NCBI GenBank assembly: GCA_016716135.1
Contig: JADJWX010000017.1
Location: 1-64,000 of the forward strand
Length of the DNA stretch: 64,000 nucleotides
Direction: 5' to 3'
DNA from: Lewinellaceae bacterium
Lineage (GTDB): Bacteria; Bacteroidota; Bacteroidia; Chitinophagales; Saprospiraceae
Both the position numbers and the translations under genes were made by a program. Below, one piece after another: positions 9,715 to 18,634 of the stretch; the stretch's first letter is position 1, and each line of letters begins with the position of its first letter. The notes under the pieces are model-generated. The model searched no databases and was not told the DNA's origin. It was given only the letters and a program-made list of their open reading frames with translations.

Positions 9715-9950
9715 AAGATTATGGTGAGAATGTGGATTATTGAATGTACCCAGCGTATTTCAAAACCTGTGCCAGATATGCTGCCACATTGTTAAGCAAA
9801 TCAAAAAACCGGGTTTTCCCTGAAAACTATTTAATTTCAAATTTTTCCACGCCGATTTCAAAAAGTACATTTCAGCGCTTGCTATTTTATTGGAAATTTG
9901 AATTAGTTATGTTTCACCATTAATTCGAAAATTACCTTTAACGAAATCAA

Positions 9951-10105
9951 ATCCGCGTTTATCAGCGTCTTCGCCGCAGGCGAATCCGCCTCATCCGCGT
10001 TCTTTTCCTGTTCGCCTGAAAATCCAAGGGAGGGTTCTCAACGTAAAGCAATTGGAACGCGGATACCACGGATTCGCCTGCGGCGAAACGCGGATTTTCG
10101 CGGAT
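9951..10105. repeat. Imperfect inverted repeat built from CGCGGAT units
   Basis: The left arm (9951-10002) and right arm (10055-10105) are imperfect reverse complements of about 51 bases. Both contain ATCCGCG ends and an identical core TTCGCCGCAGGCGAATCCG. The arms are separated by about 52 bases. It lies in the 486-base gap between the orphan sorting domain and hypF, which holds no gene. It looks like a dispersed intergenic element rather than a terminator. Confidence 0.6.
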
Positions 10106-10200
10106 TTGATTCCGGCTAGGGCAGGTAAGGCGATTTAAGTTTAAATCACCTTAAAATTTAAAATTTGAGATTGAAAACGTTCTTCTGTCAGTAAAATCCT

Positions 10201-12531
10201 GTGACGCACTCAACTGAACACACCTACCACCTGCACCTATCCGGACAAGTGCAAGGCGTCGGGTTCCGGCCCTTCGTCTGGCGCCTGGCCCGGGAATTTG
10301 GCTTGCAGGGCTGGGTAAACAACACCACCGATGGTGTGCACATTTTGTTCAATGCCGACGAAGCCGCAGCAACTGCCTTTTCAGAAAAAATACTGGATCA
10401 GGCGCCCCGACTTTCGCTGGTTACCGGCCACAGCCTGCAAAAAATTGATAAACAAGACTTCTCCGATTTCCAAATTGTCCATAGTATATCGGAAGCAGCA
10501 CCCGACCTGCTCCTGACACCCGACTTCGGGCTCTGCGATGCTTGCCGCCACGAACTGCACGACCCGGCCAACCGCCGCTTCGGCTACCCCTTCATCACCT
10601 GCACCAACTGCGGCCCGCGTTTTTCCATAGCCACCGGCCTGCCCTACGACCGTGAACGCACCACCATGCAGGCATTCACCCAGTGCCCCGACTGCCTGGC
10701 TGAATACGGCAACCCCGCCGATCGCCGCTATTTTTCGCAAACAAACTCCTGCCCGGCGTGCGGCATCCAACTCGAATTGGTTGATGCTGACGGCGCCCAA
10801 CAATTTAACCCGCTTGATACCGCCCTGAACTGGCTCCTGTCCGGAAAAATTCTGGCCGCCAAAGGTATCGGCGGCTACCTGCTGCTCTGCGACGCCACCA
10901 ATGCCCCCGCACTGGAAACCCTCCGCAACCGAAAACACCGGCCCGCCAAACCCTTCGCGCTGCTGTACGCCAATGCCGACCAACTCGAAGGCGACGCCTG
11001 GCTGCATCCGGATGAAAAAAAACTGTTGCACAGTCCGCAGGCGCCAATCGTATTGTTGCCCCTTCGGGAAAAACCGGCTTCCGGCTTGTGCACCGCGCTG
11101 GTGGCGCCCGGGCTCACCCAAATCGGCGCCATGTTGCCCTACGCCCCCCTGCTTGACCTGCTGGCACGGGGCGCCGGACGCCCGCTCGTGGCCACAAGCG
11201 GAAACATCAGCGGCTCGCCCATCATTTTTGAAGACGATAAAGCGCGACGGGAACTCCTGGGCATTGCCGACGGCCTGCTAACCCACAATCGCGCCATTGC
11301 GATTCCGCAAGACGATAGCGTGCTGCACTTCAGCCACACACACCGGCAGGCAATCGTTCTGCGCCGCTCCAGAGGCTATGCGCCGACCATTCTTTTCTCA
11401 AAAAAAACACTCCAATATCCCAACAACCCGATTTCTCAATATCCCAATATCCCAATATCCCAATCTAAACTAGCCCTCGGCGCCACTATGAAAAGCGCCT
11501 TCGCCTGGCAGCATCGCAGCAGCCTGTACCTCAGCCAGTACCTCGGCGAGCTCGGCAGTTTTGATACCCAGCAGGCATTCGGGCATTGCCTGACGCATTT
11601 TCTGGACCTGCTCCGCGAAAAACCAGCCCAACTGGTTGTCGACAAACATCCCGACTATTTCTCCACCCAACTGGGCAAACGGCTCGGCCAGGAATGGAAT
11701 ATCCCGGTGCTGGAGGTGCAACACCACGAAGCCCACTTCGGTGCCGTGCTTGCCGAGAACGGGTATTTTAGAACAGAAAACAAACTGGAAAAACCGGTGC
11801 TGGGCGTCATCTGGGACGGCACCGGCTACGGCAACGACGGCCAGGTGTGGGGCGGCGAGTTTTTTCGGTTTGACGGCACGGATATCGTACGCGCCGGCCA
11901 TTTTGAACCCTTCGATTTTTTGCTGGGTGATAAAATGCCGCGCGAGCCGCGCATTTCCGCCATCAGCCTGGCCCGGCTTTCGGGGATTTTGCCGGCCCAG
12001 CTGCCCAAACAATTCTCGCCGCAGGAATGGGATTTGTACCAAAAAATATTGTCCCGCGGCGGCTTGTTGCATACCACCTCGGTTGGGCGCCTGTTCGACG
12101 GGGTGGCGGCATTGTTGGGGCTGATCTCGGTTTCAGGTTTTGAAGGCCAGGCCGCCATGTTGCTCGAACAGGCCGCCAGGCGTTTTTTCCAAAAAAACGG
12201 CCTGCACGCGGCAACCGCCTATGCGCCGGAAACGCCCCACCCTACCCTGGCGCCCACCGGCGCCTTGATTCGAAATGTGATGGAAGACTGGACTTTGAAC
12301 GCCGATACCGAGCGGGTTGGCGCCCGTTTTCACCGGACGCTGATCGAACTGATCCGCCAACAGGCCCGGCACCACCACTGCGCCATACTGGCCTTCAGTG
12401 GCGGCGTTTGGCAAAACGGCCTGTTGGTCGATCTGGCGATCGAGTATTTGCAGCCGGAGTTTGAACTGCTTTTTCACCGGCAGGTATCGCCGAATGATGA
12501 AGGAGTGGCCCTGGGGCAGTTGTTTCGCTAG
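10201..12531 (+). CDS. hypF: Hydrogenase maturation carbamoyltransferase HypF
   Basis: 776 residues from a GTG start. In order: an acylphosphatase domain (1-95; GQVQGVGFRPFVWRLA), two zinc-finger pairs (CDACRHEL / CTNCGPRFS and CPDCLAEYG / CPACG, about 112-190), a YrdC-like domain (about 200-390) and a Kae1-like C-terminal domain with HHEAHF. HypF moves a carbamoyl group from carbamoyl phosphate to the HypE C-terminal cysteine to make the CN ligands of the NiFe centre. The YrdC/Kae1 linker contains an unusual repeat-encoded insertion near residues 405-421. It is convergent with hypE, with only 2 bases between stops. Confidence 0.96.
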   Translation: MTHSTEHTYHLHLSGQVQGVGFRPFVWRLAREFGLQGWVNNTTDGVHILFNADEAAATAFSEKILDQAPRLSLVTGHSLQKIDKQDFSDFQIVHSISEAAPDLLLTPDFGLCDACRHELHDPANRRFGYPFITCTNCGPRFSIATGLPYDRERTTMQAFTQCPDCLAEYGNPADRRYFSQTNSCPACGIQLELVDADGAQQFNPLDTALNWLLSGKILAAKGIGGYLLLCDATNAPALETLRNRKHRPAKPFALLYANADQLEGDAWLHPDEKKLLHSPQAPIVLLPLREKPASGLCTALVAPGLTQIGAMLPYAPLLDLLARGAGRPLVATSGNISGSPIIFEDDKARRELLGIADGLLTHNRAIAIPQDDSVLHFSHTHRQAIVLRRSRGYAPTILFSKKTLQYPNNPISQYPNIPISQSKLALGATMKSAFAWQHRSSLYLSQYLGELGSFDTQQAFGHCLTHFLDLLREKPAQLVVDKHPDYFSTQLGKRLGQEWNIPVLEVQHHEAHFGAVLAENGYFRTENKLEKPVLGVIWDGTGYGNDGQVWGGEFFRFDGTDIVRAGHFEPFDFLLGDKMPREPRISAISLARLSGILPAQLPKQFSPQEWDLYQKILSRGGLLHTTSVGRLFDGVAALLGLISVSGFEGQAAMLLEQAARRFFQKNGLHAATAYAPETPHPTLAPTGALIRNVMEDWTLNADTERVGARFHRTLIELIRQQARHHHCAILAFSGGVWQNGLLVDLAIEYLQPEFELLFHRQVSPNDEGVALGQLFR
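11412..11464 (+). repeat. In-frame CCAATATC microrepeat inside hypF
   Basis: About 53 bases made of CAATATCC and related 8-10 base units, translated as YPNNPISQYPNIPISQ. It lies in the linker between the YrdC-like and Kae1-like domains and keeps the frame open. Composition differs sharply from the surrounding GC-rich coding sequence. Confidence 0.7.
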
Positions 12532-12533
12532 GT

Positions 12534-13580
12534 TCAACAAATACGCGGCAGTTGTTCCCCGGCCAGCATGTTTACCACGCGCCGCCCACCGATTTCGCTG
12601 TGCAGCACAACCTGGCGCGGGTGGGCTTCCACAATTTCCCCGACGATTTGAGCCTCCGCCCCGAAGTCCAGTTTGCGCAGCCGGTCGAGCACCGCTCCGG
12701 CAAACTGCTCCTCCACCACGGCGATAAAAACGCCCTCGTTGGCCACGTACAGCGGGTCGAGGCCCAGCAGTTCGCAGGCGCCGCCGACTTCTTCCAGCAT
12801 CGGAATTTGCCGTTGGTGGATTTCCACGCCGCAGCGCGCATCCCGGGCGATTTCGTTGAGTACCGTAGCCAGACCGCCGCGCGTCGGGTCGCGCAGCAGG
12901 TGGATGGCCGGTCCAAATACGTCAATGAGTTGAAGTATGGTATGGTTCAGGTTGGCAGTATCGCTTTGGAGCGTGGTCTCAAATTCCAGCCCTTCGCGCA
13001 CGCTCATGATGGCGATGCCGTGGGTGGCAATTGGCCCTGAAACGATGATCCGGTCGCCGGTTTTAACCCGGCTCATGGAAATATCGGCCTTGGGATGGAT
13101 GGCTCCGATGCCGGTGGTGTTGATAAAAATTTTGTCGCCTTTGCCGCGCTCCACCACCTTGGTGTCGCCGGTGACGACCTGCACGCCCGCGCGTTCGGCG
13201 GCGGTTTTTACGCTGGTCAGAATTTCCCAAAACTCCGTCATCGGCAAGCCCTCTTCGAGGATGAAGGCCAGCGACAGGTATTGTGCCGCCGCGCCGCACA
13301 TCGCCAGGTCGTTGACGGTGCCGTTGACAGCCAACTCGCCGATATTCCCGCCGGGAAAAAAGACCGGCGACACCACGAAACTATCCGTGGAAAATGCCGT
13401 TGGGCCGGTCAATTGAAGCACAGCACCGTCGTGGTGGGTGTCGAGCAGCGGGTTTTTCAGCACGCCGAACACACCCGCCTCGAGCAATTTATTGGTCAGC
13501 AAGCCGCCGCTGCCGTGACCAAGGTTGATCACCTCGAAATCGAATTTGGGCATCGGGCACTGGAGATTCATGGTTCCCAT
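12534..13580 (-). CDS. hypE: Hydrogenase maturation protein HypE
   Basis: 348 residues with the PurM/AIR-synthase-like fold. The N-terminal glycine-rich segment is LGHGSGGLLTNKLL, followed by DGAVL and STDSFVVSP. The family-defining C-terminus PRIC is intact: HypF carbamoylates this cysteine, and HypE dehydrates it with ATP to a thiocyanate that becomes CN on iron. If the more internal ATG at 13568 is used, the protein is four residues shorter. It lies 11 bases downstream of hypD in a six-gene minus-strand cluster. Confidence 0.96.
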   Translation of the reverse strand: MGTMNLQCPMPKFDFEVINLGHGSGGLLTNKLLEAGVFGVLKNPLLDTHHDGAVLQLTGPTAFSTDSFVVSPVFFPGGNIGELAVNGTVNDLAMCGAAAQYLSLAFILEEGLPMTEFWEILTSVKTAAERAGVQVVTGDTKVVERGKGDKIFINTTGIGAIHPKADISMSRVKTGDRIIVSGPIATHGIAIMSVREGLEFETTLQSDTANLNHTILQLIDVFGPAIHLLRDPTRGGLATVLNEIARDARCGVEIHQRQIPMLEEVGGACELLGLDPLYVANEGVFIAVVEEQFAGAVLDRLRKLDFGAEAQIVGEIVEAHPRQVVLHSEIGGRRVVNMLAGEQLPRIC

Positions 13581-13591
13581 TTTAATCCATT

Positions 13592-14698
13592 TTATTCAAC
13601 CGCAATCGTTTCCGCCATTTTATGAAAATGATAATACGCCGCGCAGGCACCTTCCGACGACACCATGGGCGCTCCCAGCGGCATGGCCGGCGTACAGCCT
13701 TTGCCAAACTGCGGGCATTCGTAGGGCTTTTTGATGCCTTTCAACACCTGGCCGGCAATGCATTCGGTACTCTCGGGTGCTTTTTCCAGTTGGATATCGA
13801 ATTTCCGGCCGGCATCATAGGCCGATAGCCCGGGGCCAATTTCCCAGCCGCTGTTCGGAATGGTACCGATGCCGCGCCATTCGCGGTCGGCCACGGTGAA
13901 CACCTGATCGATGACCTTCCGGGCTGCCGGATTGCCCTGTGGCTGCACCACGCGGCTGTACTGGTTTTCTACGCGGTATTCGCCGTTTTCCAACTGGCGG
14001 ACCGTCATCAGGATGCCTTGCAGGAGGTCGACGGGCTCGAAACCGGTCACTACGATCGGGATGCGGTATTTCTCGGCCAGGGGGTAGTACTCGTCCATGC
14101 CCATGATGGTGCACACGTGTCCGGCAGCCAGAAAGCCCTGGATACGGGCTTCGGGGTCGTTCATCACGGCTTCAATTGCCGGTGGTACGAGCACATGGGA
14201 GGTCAGGATGGTATAGTTTTTTACGCCCAATTGTTGGGCATGTACCACCGACATGGCGTTGGCCGGCGCGGTGGTTTCAAAGCCTACGGCAAAAAACACC
14301 ACCTCGCGACCGGGATTTTCCCGGGCAACCTGCACGGCTTCCAGCGGAGAGTATAAAATGCGCACATCGGCGCCGGCAGCCTTCGCTTCCAGCAGGCTTT
14401 TTCGCGAACCCGGCACCCGCAGCATATCCCCATAGGAGCAGAGGATCACCCCTTTTTGTTCGGCCAGCCAAACGGCTTTGTCGATCATGTGCAGGGGCGT
14501 CACGCAAACCGGGCAGCCAGGGCCGTGCACCATTTGCACTTCCGGGGGCAGCATTTGCAGGATACCGTTTTTAACCAGGCTGTGCGTTTGGCCGCCACAG
14601 ACCTCCATGATGGTCCAGGAGCGGGTGACGGTTTGCCGTATCTCCCGCACGTATTGTTCCACGAGTTCGGGGTTGCGGTATTCGCTGATAAATTTCAT
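13592..14698 (-). CDS. hypD: Hydrogenase iron-ligand assembly protein HypD
   Basis: 368 residues. Conserved cysteine motifs are all visible: [10 protein letters not shown] near 33-42, [11 protein letters not shown] near 59-69, and the C-terminal iron-sulfur cluster region with [18 protein letters not shown] and [10 protein letters not shown]. HypD holds a 4Fe-4S cluster and, with HypC, scaffolds the Fe(CN)2CO unit. It lies between the permease gene and hypE with short gaps, fitting one operon. Confidence 0.97.
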   Translation of the reverse strand: MKFISEYRNPELVEQYVREIRQTVTRSWTIMEVCGGQTHSLVKNGILQMLPPEVQMVHGPGCPVCVTPLHMIDKAVWLAEQKGVILCSYGDMLRVPGSRKSLLEAKAAGADVRILYSPLEAVQVARENPGREVVFFAVGFETTAPANAMSVVHAQQLGVKNYTILTSHVLVPPAIEAVMNDPEARIQGFLAAGHVCTIMGMDEYYPLAEKYRIPIVVTGFEPVDLLQGILMTVRQLENGEYRVENQYSRVVQPQGNPAARKVIDQVFTVADREWRGIGTIPNSGWEIGPGLSAYDAGRKFDIQLEKAPESTECIAGQVLKGIKKPYECPQFGKGCTPAMPLGAPMVSSEGACAAYYHFHKMAETIAVE

Positions 14699-14703
14699 GG
14701 CGC

Positions 14704-15441
14704 TCAGTTGGTTAAATTTTCAACAATAACCTGAACACCGTAGCCGACACATAACAGGGAGGAAAGCACCGTCAGGCCAATTTGCAGGGTGTTGTTGGCG
14801 GAGATCTTTTTTGAAAACGGCAAACTGAACACGCCGCTCGCCAGCAGCATCCCCACGATCGAGCCAAGGCCAAACACCAACAGGTACCCCAACGCACCGG
14901 CCGGGCCGGGTATCTGGCTCATGACCAGCAACACCAGGGCGCCACTTCCGGCCAGGCCGTGTATCATACCGATGGCGTAGGCCAGGCGGTGATTTTCGGG
15001 CTGGGGGGCATAGCGGAGTGCAGCAGCGGGTTCGGTGTTGGTAAACTTCGTGGTGCGGAATGGCACTTTAGGCGCTTCTTCCGTAAGCGTTTTTTTTCGA
15101 AAAAACAGATCGTTCAGATGCACATGTACCGGAACGGCCCCACCGTTTTTCCATAAAAAACGCATGCGCAATACACCTAAAACGACCAGCATTGCCCCTA
15201 CGGCTGCTTCAAAATAATGAAAGGTTTGTTCGGTGATGGCCACCTTGCCCACCAGGATCAGCAGACCGATCAGGAAGATGGTGGATGTGTGCCCCAGGCC
15301 CCAGGCAATGCCGTCTTTGATGGCCAGCCAAACCGAGTGGCGTTTGGTCACAATGTTGCTGACAGCCAGCAAATGGTCGGCTTCAAAAGCATGGGTAAAT
15401 CCCATCATGGCGGCAAAAACAATTGGAAATGCTACTTCCAT
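14704..15441 (-). CDS. Nickel permease, UreH/NicO-like
   Basis: 245 residues with about six membrane helices. The first helix carries the HX4DH metal-transport signature as [15 protein letters not shown], and a second helix has [15 protein letters not shown] hydrophilic, partly His-bearing loop (VHVHLND) follows helix 3. Such proteins import nickel (or cobalt); the position between hypC and hypD argues for nickel supply to the hydrogenase. The UreH_2/HupE/NicO families are hard to separate by eye, so no symbol is given. Confidence 0.8.
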   Translation of the reverse strand: MEVAFPIVFAAMMGFTHAFEADHLLAVSNIVTKRHSVWLAIKDGIAWGLGHTSTIFLIGLLILVGKVAITEQTFHYFEAAVGAMLVVLGVLRMRFLWKNGGAVPVHVHLNDLFFRKKTLTEEAPKVPFRTTKFTNTEPAAALRYAPQPENHRLAYAIGMIHGLAGSGALVLLVMSQIPGPAGALGYLLVFGLGSIVGMLLASGVFSLPFSKKISANNTLQIGLTVLSSLLCVGYGVQVIVENLTN

Positions 15442-15450
15442 GGCAAAAAT

Positions 15451-15711
15451 TTATGGCCCGGCTTCCGGCTCCAATTCATCCAGTTCGCCGAGTTGTTTTA
15501 AATATTCAAAGGTGATTTTTGCTTCTTCTTCATCCACCATACTGATGGCGGCGCCCACGTGTACCAATACATAATCACCCACTCCGGCTTCAGGCACCAT
15601 GCTGAGGTTGACCTCGCGCAATATCCCGCCGAAACTGACCTTGCCGCTGCGAAAGGGATTGTCGGCATCGGTGGTTATCGCGGTTACTTTTCCTGGAATT
15701 GCGAGACACAT
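15451..15711 (-). CDS. hypC: Hydrogenase maturation chaperone HypC
   Basis: 86 residues of the HypC/HupF family. It starts MCLAIPGKVTAI, in which the N-terminal cysteine (after Met removal) binds the iron unit, and continues FGGILREVNLSMVPEAGVGDYVLVHVGAAIS, split here as two conserved beta strands. It ferries the Fe(CN)2CO group from HypD to the large subunit. The C-terminus (EEEAKITFEYLKQL) matches family usage. A palindrome-rich spacer separates it from hypB. Confidence 0.95.
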   Translation of the reverse strand: MCLAIPGKVTAITTDADNPFRSGKVSFGGILREVNLSMVPEAGVGDYVLVHVGAAISMVDEEEAKITFEYLKQLGELDELEPEAGP

Positions 15712-15742
15712 ATTTTCTTGAGTGTTGAGTGAGGGAGTATTG

Positions 15743-15815
15743 AGTGAGGGGGTGACTTCAAGTCACCCCCTCACTGGGGTGCAAGTGAGGGGTGAATTGA
15801 AGTCACCCCCTCACT
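15743..15815. repeat. Palindromes with ACTTCAAGT core between hypB and hypC
   Basis: A perfect palindrome with 16-base arms (15743-15758 and 15760-15775) and a one-base loop is followed by a degenerate second copy (about 15784-15815). The unit is AGTGAGGGGGTGACTT. The same ACTT-N-AAGT centre appears at 63864-63896, so these may be one family. They could weakly separate hypB from hypC on the transcript. Confidence 0.6.
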
Positions 15816-16629
15816 GCCATGATTGCGAAAGCCAGGCGTACCAACCGTCCATACCCGCTCCGGTAGTGGCCGATACTTCCAGAAATTCAAGTTTTGGGTT
15901 CACCTGGCGGGCATATTCTTTTAATTGTTCCACATCAAATTTCAAGTAAGGCAACAGGTCAATTTTATTGATCACACACAGATCGGCGGTATGGAACATA
16001 TCGGGGTATTTGATGGGTTTGTCTTCGCCCTCGGTCACACTGATCACCACCACCCGCCGGCTCTCGCCGAGGTCGAACATGGAAGGGCATACGAGGTTGC
16101 CCACATTTTCGATAAACACCACACTGTCGGTTGCCGGCTGGAGTTCACGGATCGCCTGGTGCACCATATCGGCCTCCAGGTGGCAGCCTTTGCCGGTATT
16201 GATCTGCACCACCGGCGCGCCACCGGCGGCGATACGTTCGGCATCGCGGGTGGTTTGCTGATCACCTTCTATGACGTAAAACTGCTCCTTGCCGGCCTGT
16301 TCGGCCAGGGTGCGTTCCAGCAGTGCGGTTTTCCCCGAACCCGGCGAGCTGACAAGGTTGATGGCCCGGATATTCCGCGCTTCAAAAAAGCCCCGGTTCC
16401 GCTCGGCCATGCGCTTGTTTTTGTCCAGAATATCGCGCTCCAGTTCCACCAGGGTTTTAACCGGTGGCGGCGGCGTTTGAACCCGGACAGCCGGTATTTC
16501 CGATTGTACTTCTGTTGGCTGAACCACCTGCCGGTCCAGTGTAAGTCCTGCAAACGCACCGGGTTTTTGTACCGGGAGCAGGGTTTTTAGTTGATGTCCG
16601 TTGCCGCTGCAACCACATGTAGCGCACAT
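15811..16629 (-). CDS. hypB: Hydrogenase nickel incorporation GTPase HypB
   Basis: 272 residues. The N-terminus MCATCGCSGNGH holds the CxxCGC high-affinity nickel site; there is no long His-rich stretch. The G domain follows a Pro-rich linker, with P-loop SSPGSGKTALLER near 114-126, the metal-binding segment GKGCHLEAD, VCPSMFDLGE, and NKIDLL for guanine recognition. With HypA it inserts nickel after the iron unit is in place. It sits between hypA and hypC. Confidence 0.97.
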   Translation of the reverse strand: MCATCGCSGNGHQLKTLLPVQKPGAFAGLTLDRQVVQPTEVQSEIPAVRVQTPPPPVKTLVELERDILDKNKRMAERNRGFFEARNIRAINLVSSPGSGKTALLERTLAEQAGKEQFYVIEGDQQTTRDAERIAAGGAPVVQINTGKGCHLEADMVHQAIRELQPATDSVVFIENVGNLVCPSMFDLGESRRVVVISVTEGEDKPIKYPDMFHTADLCVINKIDLLPYLKFDVEQLKEYARQVNPKLEFLEVSATTGAGMDGWYAWLSQSWQ

Positions 16630-16718
16630 AACAATGAGTGAATGAGTGAATGCGTGATTAATTTTTGGTTAGCTGGTGTTTGAGTCTTTTGCGTTCGATC
16701 TGCCCACCCCCATTTCCA

Positions 16719-16902
16719 ATAGCCATCCACTTAAGGAATCCGGGAGGGCGTACACATTTTAAATTTCAAATTTTTCTTTTTCAATTTGACTTAACAGAAC
16801 CTTCCAAAAGCCTGAATCATCCATTTTCAGTCTAAAGTCTAATTTGAAAAGTTCAATTTGAAAAGTCGTTCACCCCCTCAAAATGCTTAATCTGATGGTT
16901 AT
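16719..16902. mobile_element. MITE-like inverted-repeat element, copy 1 (overlaps hypA end)
   Basis: 184 bases with related ends: ATAGCCATCCACTTAAGG at the left and CTTAATCTGATGGTTAT at the right, which are imperfect inverse repeats extending to about 35 bases through a GGGGG-type block. The interior is AT-rich and contains two near-copies of AATTTGAAAAGTT. It has no ORF of its own. A second copy lies at 23840-24009. Its right end is read through by hypA and provides the last 16 residues and the stop codon. Confidence 0.6.
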
Positions 16903-17256
16903 GTGGGGTCGACGCCAGCGTGATCGATTTGATCCGCAATTCCTCTCCCTGGGTAATATTTAAAAAATGCGAGCCGCAAGCCGGGCAGGGATCGTAATAA
17001 AAACTGATATCGAAGGCTTTGCCGCAATCGCTGCAAACGGCTCTGCCGGGCAAGCGCTCAATCCGGAGTTTGGTATCGGCCAGCGGAGTGTCGCCGACTG
17101 CTGCCGGCCAGAGAGAAATTCGAGAGTGCTGAGTTCCACACCGGCCAGGGCGCCTACCTGAAGATCGATTGAATCCACGGTACAAGCTTCTGCCCGGTCA
17201 TGCACCACTGCCAGCGTGGATTCCAGAATACTTTGAATGATGGAAAGTTCGTGCAT
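16853..17256 (-). CDS. hypA: Nickel metallochaperone HypA, frameshifted, altered C-terminus
   Basis: HypA starts MHELSIIQSILEST at 17256, with the nickel-binding Met-His pair, and later shows the zinc site CSDCGKAF and CPACGSHF. The frame changes near 17112-17120 at a CTCTCT run; removing one CT joins STLEFL to WPAAVGDTPL and aligns with E. coli HypA without a gap. Corrected length is 133 residues against about 113-116 in the family. The surplus 16 residues (HNHQIKHFEG...) come from the MITE-like element at 16719-16902, which replaced the native end. The catalytically relevant parts are complete, so function is probably kept. Confidence 0.88.
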
Positions 17257-17425
17257 AGCAGGGTAATGTTTTTGCAAACCCAAAAATCGGTGGACAGCGG
17301 GCCCGTCCGGATGATGAGGATCAGTTTGGTAAGTGATCATGCTCAAAGGCCGAATCATATTTGTAAAAATAACTTTATGGCCGAATTGCACACCTTTTGC
17401 TCATTTTCTATCAAAATCAATTTTT

Positions 17426-18541
17426 ATGGCACAACGTCCAACGCGCACGAGCTACTACGAGGAACTCCGGCAGCGTGGATACTCCCGGCGCGACTTCATG
17501 AAATTCTGCGCCACCATAGCCGCATACCTCGGTCTGGAAGCGACCGGCGTAGGCCAGGTGGTACAGGCGCTGGAGAACAAACCGCGTATTCCGGTAATCT
17601 GGATGCACTTTCAGGAATGCACCTGCTGCAGCGAAAGTTTCATCCGTTCCTCCCACCCCATTGTTGCCGATATCCTCCTCGATAAATTATCGCTGGACTA
17701 CACCGAGACCCTGATGGCCGCCTCCGGCCACCAGGCCGAACAGTGTATGCGGGATACCATGGAAAAATACCACGGCGAGTATGTCCTGTGTATTGAAGGC
17801 TCCGTCCCGACGGAAGCCGACGGGGTGTACTGCATGATCGGCGGCCGCACGTCGCTCGACATCCTGAAGGAGGTCGGCGCCGGCGCCAAGGCCGTGATTG
17901 CCTGGGGCAGTTGTGCTTCCAACGGCTGTGTGCAGGCAGCCAAACCCAACCCCACCGGCGCAACGCCGATCCACAAACTGCTTGGCGGTGTGCCGATCAT
18001 CAAGGTACCAGGCTGCCCGCCTATCGGCGAGGTGATGGCCGGGGTGCTGGTGCACCTGATCACCTTTGGCCGCATTCCTGAACTCGACCGCATCGGGCGC
18101 CCCAAGGCGTTCTATTCCAAGCGGGTGCACGACACCTGCTACCGCCGCCCGTTTTACGATGCCGGCCTGTTTGTCGAAACCTTCGACGATGCCAACGCTA
18201 AAAAAGGCTACTGCCTGTACAAAGTGGGCTGCAAAGGGCCGAGCACCTATAATGCCTGCGGCGTGACCAAGTGGAACAACGGCACGAGTTTCCCCATCCA
18301 GTCGGGCCACGGTTGCTTCGGCTGCTCGGAAGAGGGTTACTGGGATGCCGGCGGTTTGTATGTGCGCAACCAGCCGTTTCCGGGCTTCGGCATCGAGTCG
18401 GATGCCGATGAAATCGGAACAGCTGCCGCGATAGCCACCGGGGTGGGTATTGCAGCGCATGCGGTCATGACCAATGTGCGCAAGAAAAAACTGATCAATA
18501 ACCTGATCAAGGAAGGGAAAGACGCCGACAAGGAGCTCTGA
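17426..18541 (+). CDS. hyaA: Uptake [NiFe]-hydrogenase small subunit, O2-tolerant (group 1d) type
   Basis: 371 residues from the ATG at 17426. An upstream in-frame start at 17333 would add 31 residues before the export signal and is rejected. A twin-arginine signal RRDFMKFCATIAAYL lies at 21-35. Proximal-cluster cysteines are C65-T-C67-C68 and C163-ASNG-C168, then C197. C67 and C168 correspond to the two extra cysteines (19 and 120 of E. coli Hyd-1) that create the 4Fe-3S cluster of oxygen-tolerant enzymes. Medial and distal cluster ligands follow in HDTCYRRPF, GYCLYKVGCKGP and GHGCFGCSEEG. A C-terminal membrane helix anchors it. It is divergent from hypA. Confidence 0.95.
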   Translation: MAQRPTRTSYYEELRQRGYSRRDFMKFCATIAAYLGLEATGVGQVVQALENKPRIPVIWMHFQECTCCSESFIRSSHPIVADILLDKLSLDYTETLMAASGHQAEQCMRDTMEKYHGEYVLCIEGSVPTEADGVYCMIGGRTSLDILKEVGAGAKAVIAWGSCASNGCVQAAKPNPTGATPIHKLLGGVPIIKVPGCPPIGEVMAGVLVHLITFGRIPELDRIGRPKAFYSKRVHDTCYRRPFYDAGLFVETFDDANAKKGYCLYKVGCKGPSTYNACGVTKWNNGTSFPIQSGHGCFGCSEEGYWDAGGLYVRNQPFPGFGIESDADEIGTAAAIATGVGIAAHAVMTNVRKKKLINNLIKEGKDADKEL

Positions 18542-18634
18542 CCACCATAGGCCCCAAGTATTCCTGAACCATTTTTTTGTAAAAAACAGGGTCCGGATTG
18601 GCAAAAACCGGGCTTTCGATAAACTTTAAAATTT

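Noticed and set aside
17333..17425. Upstream start for the hydrogenase small subunit adding 31 residues.
   Set aside because: It would put unrelated sequence before the twin-arginine signal; the ATG at 17426 gives a normal Tat leader.
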